Shown here piece after piece: positions 1 through 4,851 of a stretch of DNA of 5,033 nt. The position numbers were made by a program, and so were the translations under genes. Location of the stretch: contig URCX01000140.1 in NCBI GenBank assembly GCA_900546465.1, positions 1-5,033 of the forward strand. The letters are read 5' to 3'. Within the stretch, counting starts at the first letter, position 1. Each line of letters opens with the position of its first letter. This DNA is from an uncultured Bacteroidota bacterium (GTDB lineage: Bacteria; Bacteroidota; Bacteroidia; Bacteroidales; P3). Under the pieces are notes generated by a model, which saw only the letters and a list, made by a program, of their open reading frames with translations, did not search any database and was not told where the DNA came from.

Positions 1-827
1 CTGCCCATCGCTTCGTTATTTACCGTTATCGTAATTGTAGGCGAATTATCTGCCTCTGTGAAGATTGCCATGAAAGCGGTATCGCTTGTAATGCTTACCG
101 TTCTCGGGTTCTCGGTATTGCCGTCGCTCCAAGCGGTGAACTCGTAGCCCTCATTTGGTGTTGCAGTAAGAGTTCTGACTGCACAAGAAGGACTTTCTAT
201 TGCAACACTGCCGTAAGCCTCATCGTTTACCGATACAGACAACTCAAAGGACAAATCTTCCGAAATACGACCTGCAAAGTATGCATTCCAATCACTTGCC
301 GTATAAGCAGCCGAACTGCCGCAAGGAACGGTCAAAGTACAAATGTCAGAAATGTTATAAAATGGATTAGTAGTACTAAGCGGAGGAATACTTGCCAAAC
401 ATTTGATCGAAGTCAAGCCGCTGCAACCGTAAAACGCAGAGACTCCGATAGAGGTAACACTGTTGCCAATGCTAACCGAAGTCAAGCCGCTGCAATAAAA
501 AAACGCCCAATTTCCGATAGAGGTAACGCTGTTCGGAATGTTTACAGAAGTCAAGCCGCTGCAATAGGCAAACGCAGAGTTTCCGATAGAGGTAACACTG
601 TAAGTAGTGCCATTGTATTCAACAGAACTCGGAATAACGACTTCACCGCTTACGGTAGTATCGCAAGCGGCTACCTTAACGCTATTTGAGGAGGTGATAT
701 CGTAATAAAGCGTTTTCCCTTGATGGGTGTAGGAAAAGTCGTATGCCATCGCTTGGAGCGAAAGCATCATCATTGCCACTGCAATTATCGATCGGCACAA
801 TGGCTTGCCGAATTTTAATTTTATCAT
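1..827 (-). CDS. BspA-like leucine-rich-repeat surface protein, N-terminal part (runs off left edge)
   Basis: I translated this frame by hand from an ATG at 827; it stays open for 275 codons to the window edge, so the C-terminus is missing. Residues 1-28 are a signal peptide (basic start, hydrophobic core, ending LQAMA before YDF). Residues 29-77 resemble the N-terminal cap common in Bacteroidota LRR proteins (TLYYDI, then VVIPSSVEYNGTTYSV). Residues 78-146 are three 23-residue BspA-type (LRR_5) repeats of the form VTSIGxxAFxxCSGLTSVxI. Residues 147-190 look like the usual post-repeat cap (TLTVPCGSSAAY). Residues about 194-258 resemble an InlB B-repeat-like domain (TATPNEGYEFTAWSDG), and a second copy seems to begin at 266. 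Such proteins are secreted or surface-held and often bind host or matrix proteins. A C-terminal type IX sorting domain is common in this group but would lie outside the window. The family call is firm; the ligand is unknown. Confidence 0.93.
   Translation of the reverse strand, partial: MIKLKFGKPLCRSIIAVAMMMLSLQAMAYDFSYTHQGKTLYYDITSSNSVKVAACDTTVSGEVVIPSSVEYNGTTYSVTSIGNSAFAYCSGLTSVNIPNSVTSIGNWAFFYCSGLTSVSIGNSVTSIGVSAFYGCSGLTSIKCLASIPPLSTTNPFYNISDICTLTVPCGSSAAYTASDWNAYFAGRISEDLSFELSVSVNDEAYGSVAIESPSCAVRTLTATPNEGYEFTAWSDGNTENPRTVSITSDTAFMAIFTEADNSPTITITVNNEAMG
390..596 (-). repeat. Three tandem 69-bp LRR-coding repeats
   Basis: Units lie at 528-596, 459-527 and 390-458 and each encodes 23 residues. 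They share long near-identical blocks, notably tgcagcggcttgacttc (minus strand) in all three and GTTACCTCTATCGGA at the start of each. The middle unit has a run of seven T on the coding strand (497-503) where the others have TTTGCCTAT or TTTTACGGT. Such arrays can gain or lose units by recombination or slippage without breaking the frame. Confidence 0.88.
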
Positions 828-850
828 TTTTTCTTGTTTTTATTTCTGCC

Positions 851-935
851 CAAGTCCCAAAGGCAATTTGTATTTTGCAGGCAAAGCCTGCTTTATTCTC
901 CCTTAGCGTACGGACATAAAAAAACGTGGGACTTG
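851..935 (-). promoter_or_regulatory. Leader of the LRR gene, 3' domain: stem enclosing a hairpin
   Basis: On the LRR sense strand, CAAGTCCCA (complement of 927-935) can pair perfectly with TGGGACTTG (complement of 851-859). The 67 bases between hold a second perfect hairpin, GCAGGC/GCCTGC with a 3-base loop (877-891). A run of seven T (918-924) follows CCCACG just inside the outer stem. The LRR start codon is 23 bases beyond the 851 end. This could be a structured 5' leader or attenuator. The pairing is seen directly; the function is inferred and no known riboswitch class was recognised. Confidence 0.5.
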
Positions 936-938
936 TGT

Positions 939-1073
939 CTTATCGGTGTGTGGTTCTGGACTACCAATATCCTGAATAAGAAAAGCCCACGAAATACATC
1001 GTGAGCGTTTCTCGCTTATCTTTTCAGGATATTATTGTATGAAATTGTCCAGATTCCACACGCCAAGTATAAG
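939..1073 (-). promoter_or_regulatory. Leader of the LRR gene, 5' domain: long interrupted hairpin (possible structured RNA)
   Basis: Four nested stems are visible. From outside in they are CTTAT/ATAAG (1069-1073 with 939-943); GTGTGG plus CTGGAC with their complements (1047-1061 with 948-961); an 11-bp perfect stem AATATCCTGAA/TTCAGGATATT (1023-1033 with 966-976); and an apical 8-bp stem (999-1006 with 985-992) closing a 6-base loop, with a short TAAG/CTTA stem beneath it. The apical stem pairs fully only as minus-strand RNA, where position 1004 against 987 is a U-G wobble; on the plus strand it is a C-A mismatch. That points to an RNA read in the direction of the LRR gene. It could be a cis leader, a separate small RNA or a mobile-element relic. 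Confidence 0.6.
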
Positions 1074-1168
1074 CAACAACGCTTTATTATGTCATATAAA
1101 TACGTACTGAATCAATATAAACTCTTTCTTCTGTTACCTCCTTTCTGTAATGGTTTGATTTCAATTTG

Positions 1169-1176
1169 CAAAAGTA
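1169..1176 (-). promoter_or_regulatory. Possible Bacteroidota -7 box (TACTTTTG) for the LRR gene
   Basis: TACTTTTG on the minus strand fits the TAnnTTTG consensus exactly. A good TTTG -33 box at the usual distance is not visible; the nearest is a TTG 16 bases upstream. If used, transcription would start near 1162, giving a leader of roughly 335 bases that contains both structured domains before the LRR start at 827. Confidence 0.4.
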
Positions 1177-1217
1177 TGAATTTTTCATGGTTCAATGCAC
1201 ACAATCAAAAAGAAAAG

Positions 1218-1320
1218 TATAGAGGGTAGAAAATGTATGAAAGTAAAGAGAGGTACGAGTGAAAAATATAAAGAGTACCCTTTCAATCCGTGTTGTCCAA
1301 ATAGCCCTATACCCTCTTTA
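1218..1320. repeat. Nested inverted repeats in the intergenic region
   Basis: TATAGAGGGTA (1218-1228) and TACCCTCTTTA (1310-1320) are inverted copies with one mismatch. Between them, GAAAG/CTTTC (1239-1243 with 1280-1284) and GGTAC/GTACC (1252-1256 with 1275-1279) are also inverted and properly nested. Together they could form a branched stem of about 100 bases. No reading frame here looks like a protein. The role is unknown, and part of the match could be chance in A/T-rich DNA. Confidence 0.4.
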
Positions 1321-1429
1321 CATTCTTTATCAATTCGGCTCCTCTGAAAGCATTGCAGTTTAACGATTTTCAATCCTTTTAACTTCATAGTTCACGAATT
1401 TTTCGCCGGAGGGAATTTGCCGAAATTTT

Positions 1430-1498
1430 GCGAGTATTCAAGGGTTTGGCAAAATATTGTATTTCAATATCTTGCAAACATATCGAAAACCAATCACC
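1430..1498 (+). repeat. Dispersed intergenic repeat, copy A
   Basis: Positions 1430-1479 align without gaps to 4742-4791, with about 37 of 50 bases identical by hand count. They share GGGTTTGGCAA and CTTGCAAA, and after a small gap both continue to ATCG...AATCACC. The core can fold: GTTTGGCAAAATATTG pairs with CAATATCTTGCAAAC around a 5-base loop, with one bulge and one mismatch. The orientation given is that of the match to copy B. Confidence 0.65.
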
Positions 1499-1548
1499 CT
1501 TGATGAAAATCTTATTACGCTTGTTTTTATCCTTTATGGGAGTAGCGG

Positions 1549-1614
1549 AAAAAGCCCCTTTTTGTTGTATAAAAAGCCCCTTTTTTATATTCAAAAAGGG
1601 GCTTTTTCAATCAT
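1549..1614 (+). repeat. Three 22-bp units, the last with an inverted core
   Basis: Units lie at 1549-1570, 1571-1592 and 1593-1614. The first two begin AAAAAGCCCCTTTTT and the third begins with its reverse complement, AAAAAGGGGCTTTTT. The spacing is exactly 22 bases throughout. The AAAGCCCnTTTT core resembles the 21-bp units at 4841-4903, which also follow a copy of the dispersed repeat. Confidence 0.7.
1571..1607. terminator. Strong bidirectional intrinsic terminator
   Basis: A perfect 15-bp stem (1571-1585 with 1593-1607) with a 7-base loop has A5 on one side and T5 on the other, so it reads as a rho-independent terminator on both strands. It lies about 180 bases beyond the mreD stop and could end the mreCD transcript. 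On the plus strand it would end any transcript through dispersed repeat copy A. The first 22-bp unit (1549-1563) can compete for the same 3' arm. Confidence 0.75.
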
Positions 1615-1769
1615 TATGCTCCGAGAGAAAACGATGGCATCAAGGCTTTGTTCCGGCGGACTGCAAGAGGGTGGTTCCGAAGAGAGCGGAATATGTTCCG
1701 GCTTTATGCTCCGGCTTGGGGGAAGTGCCGTTTCAGCCTCATTTCAAAAATAATAACAGAGCTGTTGCG
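1608..1769. other. Intergenic stretch beyond mreD, no gene recognised
   Basis: This stretch is richer in G and C than its surroundings. The word (T/G)G(C/T)TCCG recurs five times between 1617 and 1714, at irregular spacing. Open frames cross it, but they run through the terminator hairpin and show no protein-like pattern. I see no promoter or RNA gene in it. Confidence 0.4.
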
Positions 1770-1785
1770 AAGCCGGTGCCGGCTT
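1770..1785 (-). terminator. GC-rich hairpin at the mreD stop codon
   Basis: AAGCCGG and CCGGCTT form a 7-bp inverted repeat with a 2-base centre, overlapping the mreD stop codon (1784-1786). The adjoining palindrome AAAACCGGTTTT (1786-1797) lies within the end of mreD. No T-run follows on the minus strand, so this alone is a weak terminator. The hairpin at 1571-1607 is the better candidate. Confidence 0.3.
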
Positions 1786-2305
1786 AAAACCGGTTTTTCT
1801 TCGGTTTGAAGAAAATCAAATCGCAGAGTACTATAAGTAATATTGTGCTTAGGCTGCTTAATCCTATTCTCAACAGGTTTTGCAGGATTTCCGACCAGCG
1901 GAAAGTTTCTATCGAAATCAATAAACCTATGTGTATAGTGCTTAGTACGGAGATATAGGCAAGGTAGGGAGCGAAGCCCATATTTGAAGAGGTCGGAATA
2001 TCGAATGAAGATATTTGTTGATTGGATTCGAAAGATGTGAGAAAGAGCGGTCTTACAAAGCCGGTGAATACACTCACTGCCGTGTGAAAGCCTACCTGTC
2101 CCGAAAAAACATCTACGCAAAAACCCATGAGGAATGATAGCAAAAGAACTGCCCATTTCGGCGTTTTATATGGAAGTATCAGAATAAACCAGATGTAAAT
2201 CATAGGCTCTACATAGCCGAAAAGGTTCACATTGTTCAAAATCAATATTTGAACCGATAGCAAAACAACAAATTGCAAAGCCGTTACGGATATGTTTCTA
2301 ATCAT
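1784..2305 (-). CDS. mreD: Rod shape-determining protein MreD
   Basis: This is a 173-residue integral membrane protein with five to six hydrophobic segments, roughly residues 5-25, 34-48, 50-68, 72-92, 112-132 and 143-165. The segment GFCVDVFSGQVGFHTAVSVF (61-80) followed by TGFVRP is the conserved MreD signature, a glycine/aspartate motif at a membrane turn. MreD acts in the inner membrane with MreC and the RodA/PBP2 synthase, helping to guide lateral peptidoglycan synthesis. Its ATG overlaps the end of mreC in ATGATTAG (8 bases shared), so the two are translationally coupled. The length is normal for the family. In many Bacteroidales pbp2 and rodA come next; here a long non-coding stretch follows. 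The identification rests on both the signature and the mreC neighbour. Confidence 0.93.
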   Translation of the reverse strand: MIRNISVTALQFVVLLSVQILILNNVNLFGYVEPMIYIWFILILPYKTPKWAVLLLSFLMGFCVDVFSGQVGFHTAVSVFTGFVRPLFLTSFESNQQISSFDIPTSSNMGFAPYLAYISVLSTIHIGLLISIETFRWSEILQNLLRIGLSSLSTILLIVLCDLIFFKPKKNRF

Positions 2306-3128
2306 TCTTCATTCCCCTTTCCAATTGCTCTTGTTCCATTCCGAAAAAGTTCTTCACCACATAGACAAATCCCAATTTGTTGTAGTCTGTCGAGAATTTG
2401 ATGTTTACATCATAGAAACCGCTGCCTTGATCCTTTGAAAAGTTCTGTATGTATCCCACAACAATGCCTTCCGGTATGTTTTTTGAAAAGCCGCTTGTGA
2501 TGATGGTATCGCCTTTCTTCAAGGGAATGGAAGATGGTATGTCTATAACTTCTCCTTTTTCATAATTGCCACCCTGCCAAACCAAAGTGCCGACTGCCTG
2601 TGTCCTTTTGTTTTTTACGGTTATTTTACTGTCCTGATGCAATACCGTCATGACCAAAGCAAAGTTATCCGTCACCTGAGTAACCACTCCTACAATGCCG
2701 TTGGGAGCTATGACGCTCATATTATTTTCTATTCCGCTTGATTTTCCCTTGTTGAGCATGAAGTAATTGTTCCTCTTATTGGTCGATTTTGATATAACCC
2801 TTGCTTCAACAAAAGCAAATCTCTGTTTATATACCGTATCATCTTTTATCATTACCCTGTCGGTGTACTTGACATAGGAAGATTCTATCTGGGCTCTAAG
2901 CTTTGCATTCTCCTCTGCCAACTCCTCATTCACTGCCGCAAGCGTGAAATAATGACTTACATTATTGCATTTCTCGAATACCCAACCCGATATGTTGTTC
3001 GTCATATTCGTTATCATCGAACCCTGAAAATAAGAATTTTGAGAGATAAACCAAATGGCTATTCCCTCCAATATCAGGAACATAAAGACATAATAGTATC
3101 TTTGAAAAAACCTAATGAGATTATTCAT
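2298..3128 (-). CDS. mreC: Rod shape-determining protein MreC
   Basis: This is a 276-residue bitopic membrane protein. Residues about 11-30 form one transmembrane helix after a short basic N-terminus, leaving the rest in the periplasm. Residues about 61-85 (NEELAEENAKLRAQ) form the coiled coil used for dimerisation. Residues about 105-258 are the double beta-barrel core, with the family motifs NKGKSSGIENNMSVIAPNGI (126-145) and GDTIITSGFSKNIPEGIVVG (206-225). MreC scaffolds the elongasome, linking cytoplasmic MreB filaments to PBP2 and RodA. Length and domain order are normal. The gene is the first of a two-gene unit with mreD, read from a promoter region shared with a divergent lipoprotein gene. 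Unusually, mreB is not directly upstream. The ATG at 3128 gives a proper N-terminus and lies about 20 bases beyond a -7 box. Confidence 0.96.
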   Translation of the reverse strand: MNNLIRFFQRYYYVFMFLILEGIAIWFISQNSYFQGSMITNMTNNISGWVFEKCNNVSHYFTLAAVNEELAEENAKLRAQIESSYVKYTDRVMIKDDTVYKQRFAFVEARVISKSTNKRNNYFMLNKGKSSGIENNMSVIAPNGIVGVVTQVTDNFALVMTVLHQDSKITVKNKRTQAVGTLVWQGGNYEKGEVIDIPSSIPLKKGDTIITSGFSKNIPEGIVVGYIQNFSKDQGSGFYDVNIKFSTDYNKLGFVYVVKNFFGMEQEQLERGMKND

Positions 3129-3147
3129 CGCTCTGTAAACCCTGTTG

Positions 3148-3155
3148 CAAAATTA
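3148..3155 (-). promoter_or_regulatory. Possible -7 box (TAATTTTG) for mreCD
   Basis: TAATTTTG on the minus strand fits TAnnTTTG exactly and sits 19 bases upstream of the mreC ATG. The expected -33 position (about 3175-3178) reads TCGG, a poor match to TTTG. The site is therefore supported by the -7 box and position only. Transcription would start a few bases before the ATG, leaving a very short leader. Confidence 0.45.
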
Positions 3156-3164
3156 GAAATAAAT

Positions 3165-3195
3165 TTTGTGATTAGCCGAAAAAACCATATTTTTG
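3165..3195 (+). promoter_or_regulatory. Bacteroidota-type promoter for the lipoprotein pair
   Basis: TTTG (3165-3168), a spacer of exactly 19 bases, then TATTTTTG (3188-3195) match the Bacteroidota housekeeping promoter (TTTG at -33, TAnnTTTG at -7) fully. Transcription would begin near 3201-3203, about 22 bases before the ATG at 3225. It lies back to back with the mreC promoter region. Confidence 0.75.
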
Positions 3196-3224
3196 CAGTC
3201 TGAAACAATAAAAACAGTGAGAAT

Positions 3225-3743
3225 ATGAGAAAGTTAATGTTTGCATTGGTTTGCTTGGCACTACCATTTGCGTTTTGGAGTTGTGAAGACACCGAGGAAC
3301 TCATCGGAGCCATTGACATCACAATCGGAACAGACACCTACAACATTCCTAATGCCTTTTTCACGGAAGTATCCGGCAGAACCGCCATTGCGGGAAGCAA
3401 CATCAAGGAAAGTGTAGCCATAGAGTTCAAAGGCTCAAGCGAGAAAACCTATACCCTCGGACTTGGGAAAGACCCTCTTACCGCAGCGACCAATATCCTC
3501 AGTATAGGCGATATGGAAAACACTTTGGTGTATATCCCATCTTCCGGAGCAGCAGAAGACGGAATTACGGCGGTATGCGGAACCTTGAAAATAACCGAAT
3601 ACACAAGCACAAAGGTCAAAGGAGAGTTCTCCGGTTACGGAGTAAAGAGTTCGATTATCACATCCGGAAACGTTGATTGGTCGAACTTGCAATCCAATTT
3701 GCAAGAAATCAGCGGAACCTTTACGGCAGTAGGAAAGAAGTAA
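3225..3743 (+). CDS. Lipoprotein of unknown function, first of a paralogous pair
   Basis: This 172-residue protein has a lipoprotein signal peptide (MRK, hydrophobic core) and a lipobox ending FWSC, with Cys20 as the lipidation site. EDTEE follows the cysteine; acidic residues here are typical of the Bacteroidota surface-export signal, so it may face outward. The mature part has alternating hydrophobic patterns suggesting beta structure. It shares with the next gene the motifs DxTIGxxTYxxP (31-42), TAIxGxN (53-59), FKG (68-70), YTxGxG (76-81), CGxLxxTEY (118-126), FSGxG (135-139) and ISGxxTAV (162-169). Cys118 is the only cysteine in the mature chain besides Cys20, and it is matched in the paralog. 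I do not recognise the family. A good promoter lies just upstream, and the next gene starts 22 bases after the stop. Confidence 0.85.
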   Translation: MRKLMFALVCLALPFAFWSCEDTEELIGAIDITIGTDTYNIPNAFFTEVSGRTAIAGSNIKESVAIEFKGSSEKTYTLGLGKDPLTAATNILSIGDMENTLVYIPSSGAAEDGITAVCGTLKITEYTSTKVKGEFSGYGVKSSIITSGNVDWSNLQSNLQEISGTFTAVGKK

Positions 3744-3765
3744 AGTTCAAAAAGGACAAGGGAAC

Positions 3766-4308
3766 ATGAAGAGAATACTGTTTACATTTATGAGTTTCGC
3801 ACTCGGTCTTTGTTTTTTTGCATGCAGCGACGAGAAAGACTTGACCGGTTCTGCCGATTTGACCATAGGCAAAGAAACATATCACATGCCGATTGCCACA
3901 TATACCGCAGACGATAACAAAACAGCTATTGTCGGAACTAACGTATCCCAAACGGTGAATGTTGATTTCAAAGGCACTCAGGTGCGGAAATACACAATCG
4001 GTTACGGTGATAATTTCAAGTCATTAACCGATAATTACCCTTTTGCGGAAGACTTTTCGCCGGAAGCAAACATCTCTTTCCTTTCAACGGTGAACGAAAG
4101 AATTGAAGTAACACTTCTTTGCGGAGTGTTGACAGTAACGGAATACAATGCCGATTCCATCGTTGCCGTTTTCAGCGGCGAAGGAACGGACAAGGCAACA
4201 GCCAATTCTTTGATAACCGGCAATTCAAATCCCGAAGCCGTTGAACAACAAATGAAAAAGATTTCAGGTCGTTTGACAGCCGTACCACAGAAAAAGGAAC
4301 AAGAGTAA
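3766..4308 (+). CDS. Lipoprotein of unknown function, second of a paralogous pair
   Basis: This 180-residue protein has a lipoprotein signal ending FFAC with Cys20, followed by SDEKD, again acidic after the cysteine. It aligns to the preceding gene without gaps from Cys20 to about residue 81, with about 26 of 62 identical by hand count. After roughly nine extra residues around 84-108 it rejoins at LLCGVLTVTEY (117-127), FSGEG and ISGRLTAV, and ends in a charged tail (PQKKEQE). The pair clearly arose by tandem duplication and has since diverged well apart. The 22-base gap has no promoter or terminator, so the two genes are probably co-transcribed; a strong terminator follows 26 bases after the stop. 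The function is unknown. A beta-rich surface or periplasmic ligand-binding role is possible but unproven. Confidence 0.85.
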   Translation: MKRILFTFMSFALGLCFFACSDEKDLTGSADLTIGKETYHMPIATYTADDNKTAIVGTNVSQTVNVDFKGTQVRKYTIGYGDNFKSLTDNYPFAEDFSPEANISFLSTVNERIEVTLLCGVLTVTEYNADSIVAVFSGEGTDKATANSLITGNSNPEAVEQQMKKISGRLTAVPQKKEQE

Positions 4309-4334
4309 CATTTCGTAAGATTAAGGTTGAATAC

Positions 4335-4372
4335 AAGGTGTATCGAAAATCACTTTCGATACACCTTTTTTT
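4335..4372 (+). terminator. Intrinsic terminator of the lipoprotein operon
   Basis: A perfect 14-bp stem (4335-4348 with 4354-4367) with a 5-base loop ends in a run of seven T (4366-4372). It lies 26 bases after the stop of the second lipoprotein gene, where an operon end is expected. Confidence 0.9.
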
Positions 4373-4685
4373 GTATGAACCATGAATGAGGTGTAAGCTT
4401 GATAAACGATACCGAGTATCCTATTGCAAATCCTGAATGCAAGTACTATCGTTCGCAAAGCCGTATAGAAAGTAATGCAATCGCTATGTGTTGCTGAATT
4501 AACAAAATACAAAGACACACTCTCCTACCTCCTTGATCTTTTTTCAGTTGGTTTTCGGCATATTGCAAGAGATTGAAACACAAATCCTTTGCTTAATCCT
4601 TGAATGCTCGCATATTTTCAGGCAATTCACTTCTTGAAAATTTCATCGGCACTTACTCTCTTCAGCTTTCCCCTTGATTATGTGC
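4373..4685. other. Intergenic stretch, no gene recognised
   Basis: No convincing gene is visible on either strand. A perfect AAGGAGGT lies on the minus strand (4527-4534), and a GTG eight bases beyond it opens a 65-codon frame. That frame runs back through the lipoprotein terminator and has no protein-like features, so I do not call it. A small inverted repeat, ATTTTCA/TGAAAAT (4614-4620 with 4635-4641), is present. Confidence 0.4.
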
Positions 4686-4714
4686 TTGGCACTGCGGGAA
4701 ATGAAGTATCTTCG
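4686..4714 (+). promoter_or_regulatory. Possible promoter reading into dispersed repeat copy B
   Basis: TTG (4686-4688), 18 bases, then TATCTTCG (4707-4714) is one mismatch from TAnnTTTG and is followed by CA, as often seen in Bacteroidales. It would start a plus-strand transcript near 4721 that runs through the dispersed repeat to the hairpin at 4818-4841. No good protein start follows. Confidence 0.35.
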
Positions 4715-4741
4715 CAATGTGAAGAATAAGACTGATTTTTC

Positions 4742-4806
4742 GTGAGCATTTGAGGGTTTGGCAACAGTATGAATTTTAATCACTTGCAAAGCCATCGGTA
4801 ATCACC
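4742..4806 (+). repeat. Dispersed intergenic repeat, copy B
   Basis: This is the second copy of the repeat at 1430-1498, in the same orientation. The first 50 bases align without gaps, and many of the differences are transitions. The fold is partly kept: TTTGGCAA can pair imperfectly with TTGCAAA. A stop codon breaks the frame that would correspond to copy A, so the similarity is at the DNA or RNA level and not in a protein. Confidence 0.65.
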
Positions 4807-4817
4807 GGAACCGAAAG

Positions 4818-4851
4818 GCCGAAAGAAAAAATTCTTTCGGCGTTTTAATTT
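4818..4851 (+). terminator. Terminator-like hairpin after repeat copy B
   Basis: GCCGAAAGAA and TTCTTTCGGC form a perfect 10-bp stem with an AAAA loop (4818-4827 with 4832-4841), followed by GTTTTAATTT. It would end a transcript of about 120-130 bases starting at the candidate promoter near 4707. The T-run is interrupted, so it is moderate in strength. Confidence 0.55.

Noticed and set aside
1131..1150. A 16S rRNA 3'-end fragment, from the match to ACCTCCTTTCTG
   Set aside because: Only about 12 bases match and the flanks do not resemble the rRNA 3' helix, so this is not an rRNA gene.
1035..1388. Short frames in the LRR upstream gap (plus 1035-1229, minus 1185-1388)
   Set aside because: They overlap the structured leader, the -7 box or the nested inverted repeat, and have low-complexity sequence with no family pattern.
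1428..1787. Overlapping plus-strand open frames across repeat A and the 22-bp units, and a shorter one from 1457
   Set aside because: They run through a perfect terminator hairpin, their sequence is dictated by the repeats, and the matching frame in copy B is broken by a stop. No protein family pattern is seen.
1704..2156. 150-codon minus-strand frame overlapping mreD in another frame
   Set aside because: mreD is well supported by its signature and by its overlap with mreC; this is a shadow frame.
3435..3704. Minus-strand frame opposite the first lipoprotein gene (and a similar one at 4035-4223 opposite the second)
   Set aside because: Both are antisense to clear paralogous genes with signal peptides and promoters; neither has recognisable features.
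4321..4518. Minus-strand 65-codon frame with a GTG start eight bases after AAGGAGGT
   Set aside because: The spacing is good, but the last third is the lipoprotein terminator hairpin, the composition is not protein-like, and Shine-Dalgarno use is rare in this phylum. I kept the AAGGAGGT only as an observation.
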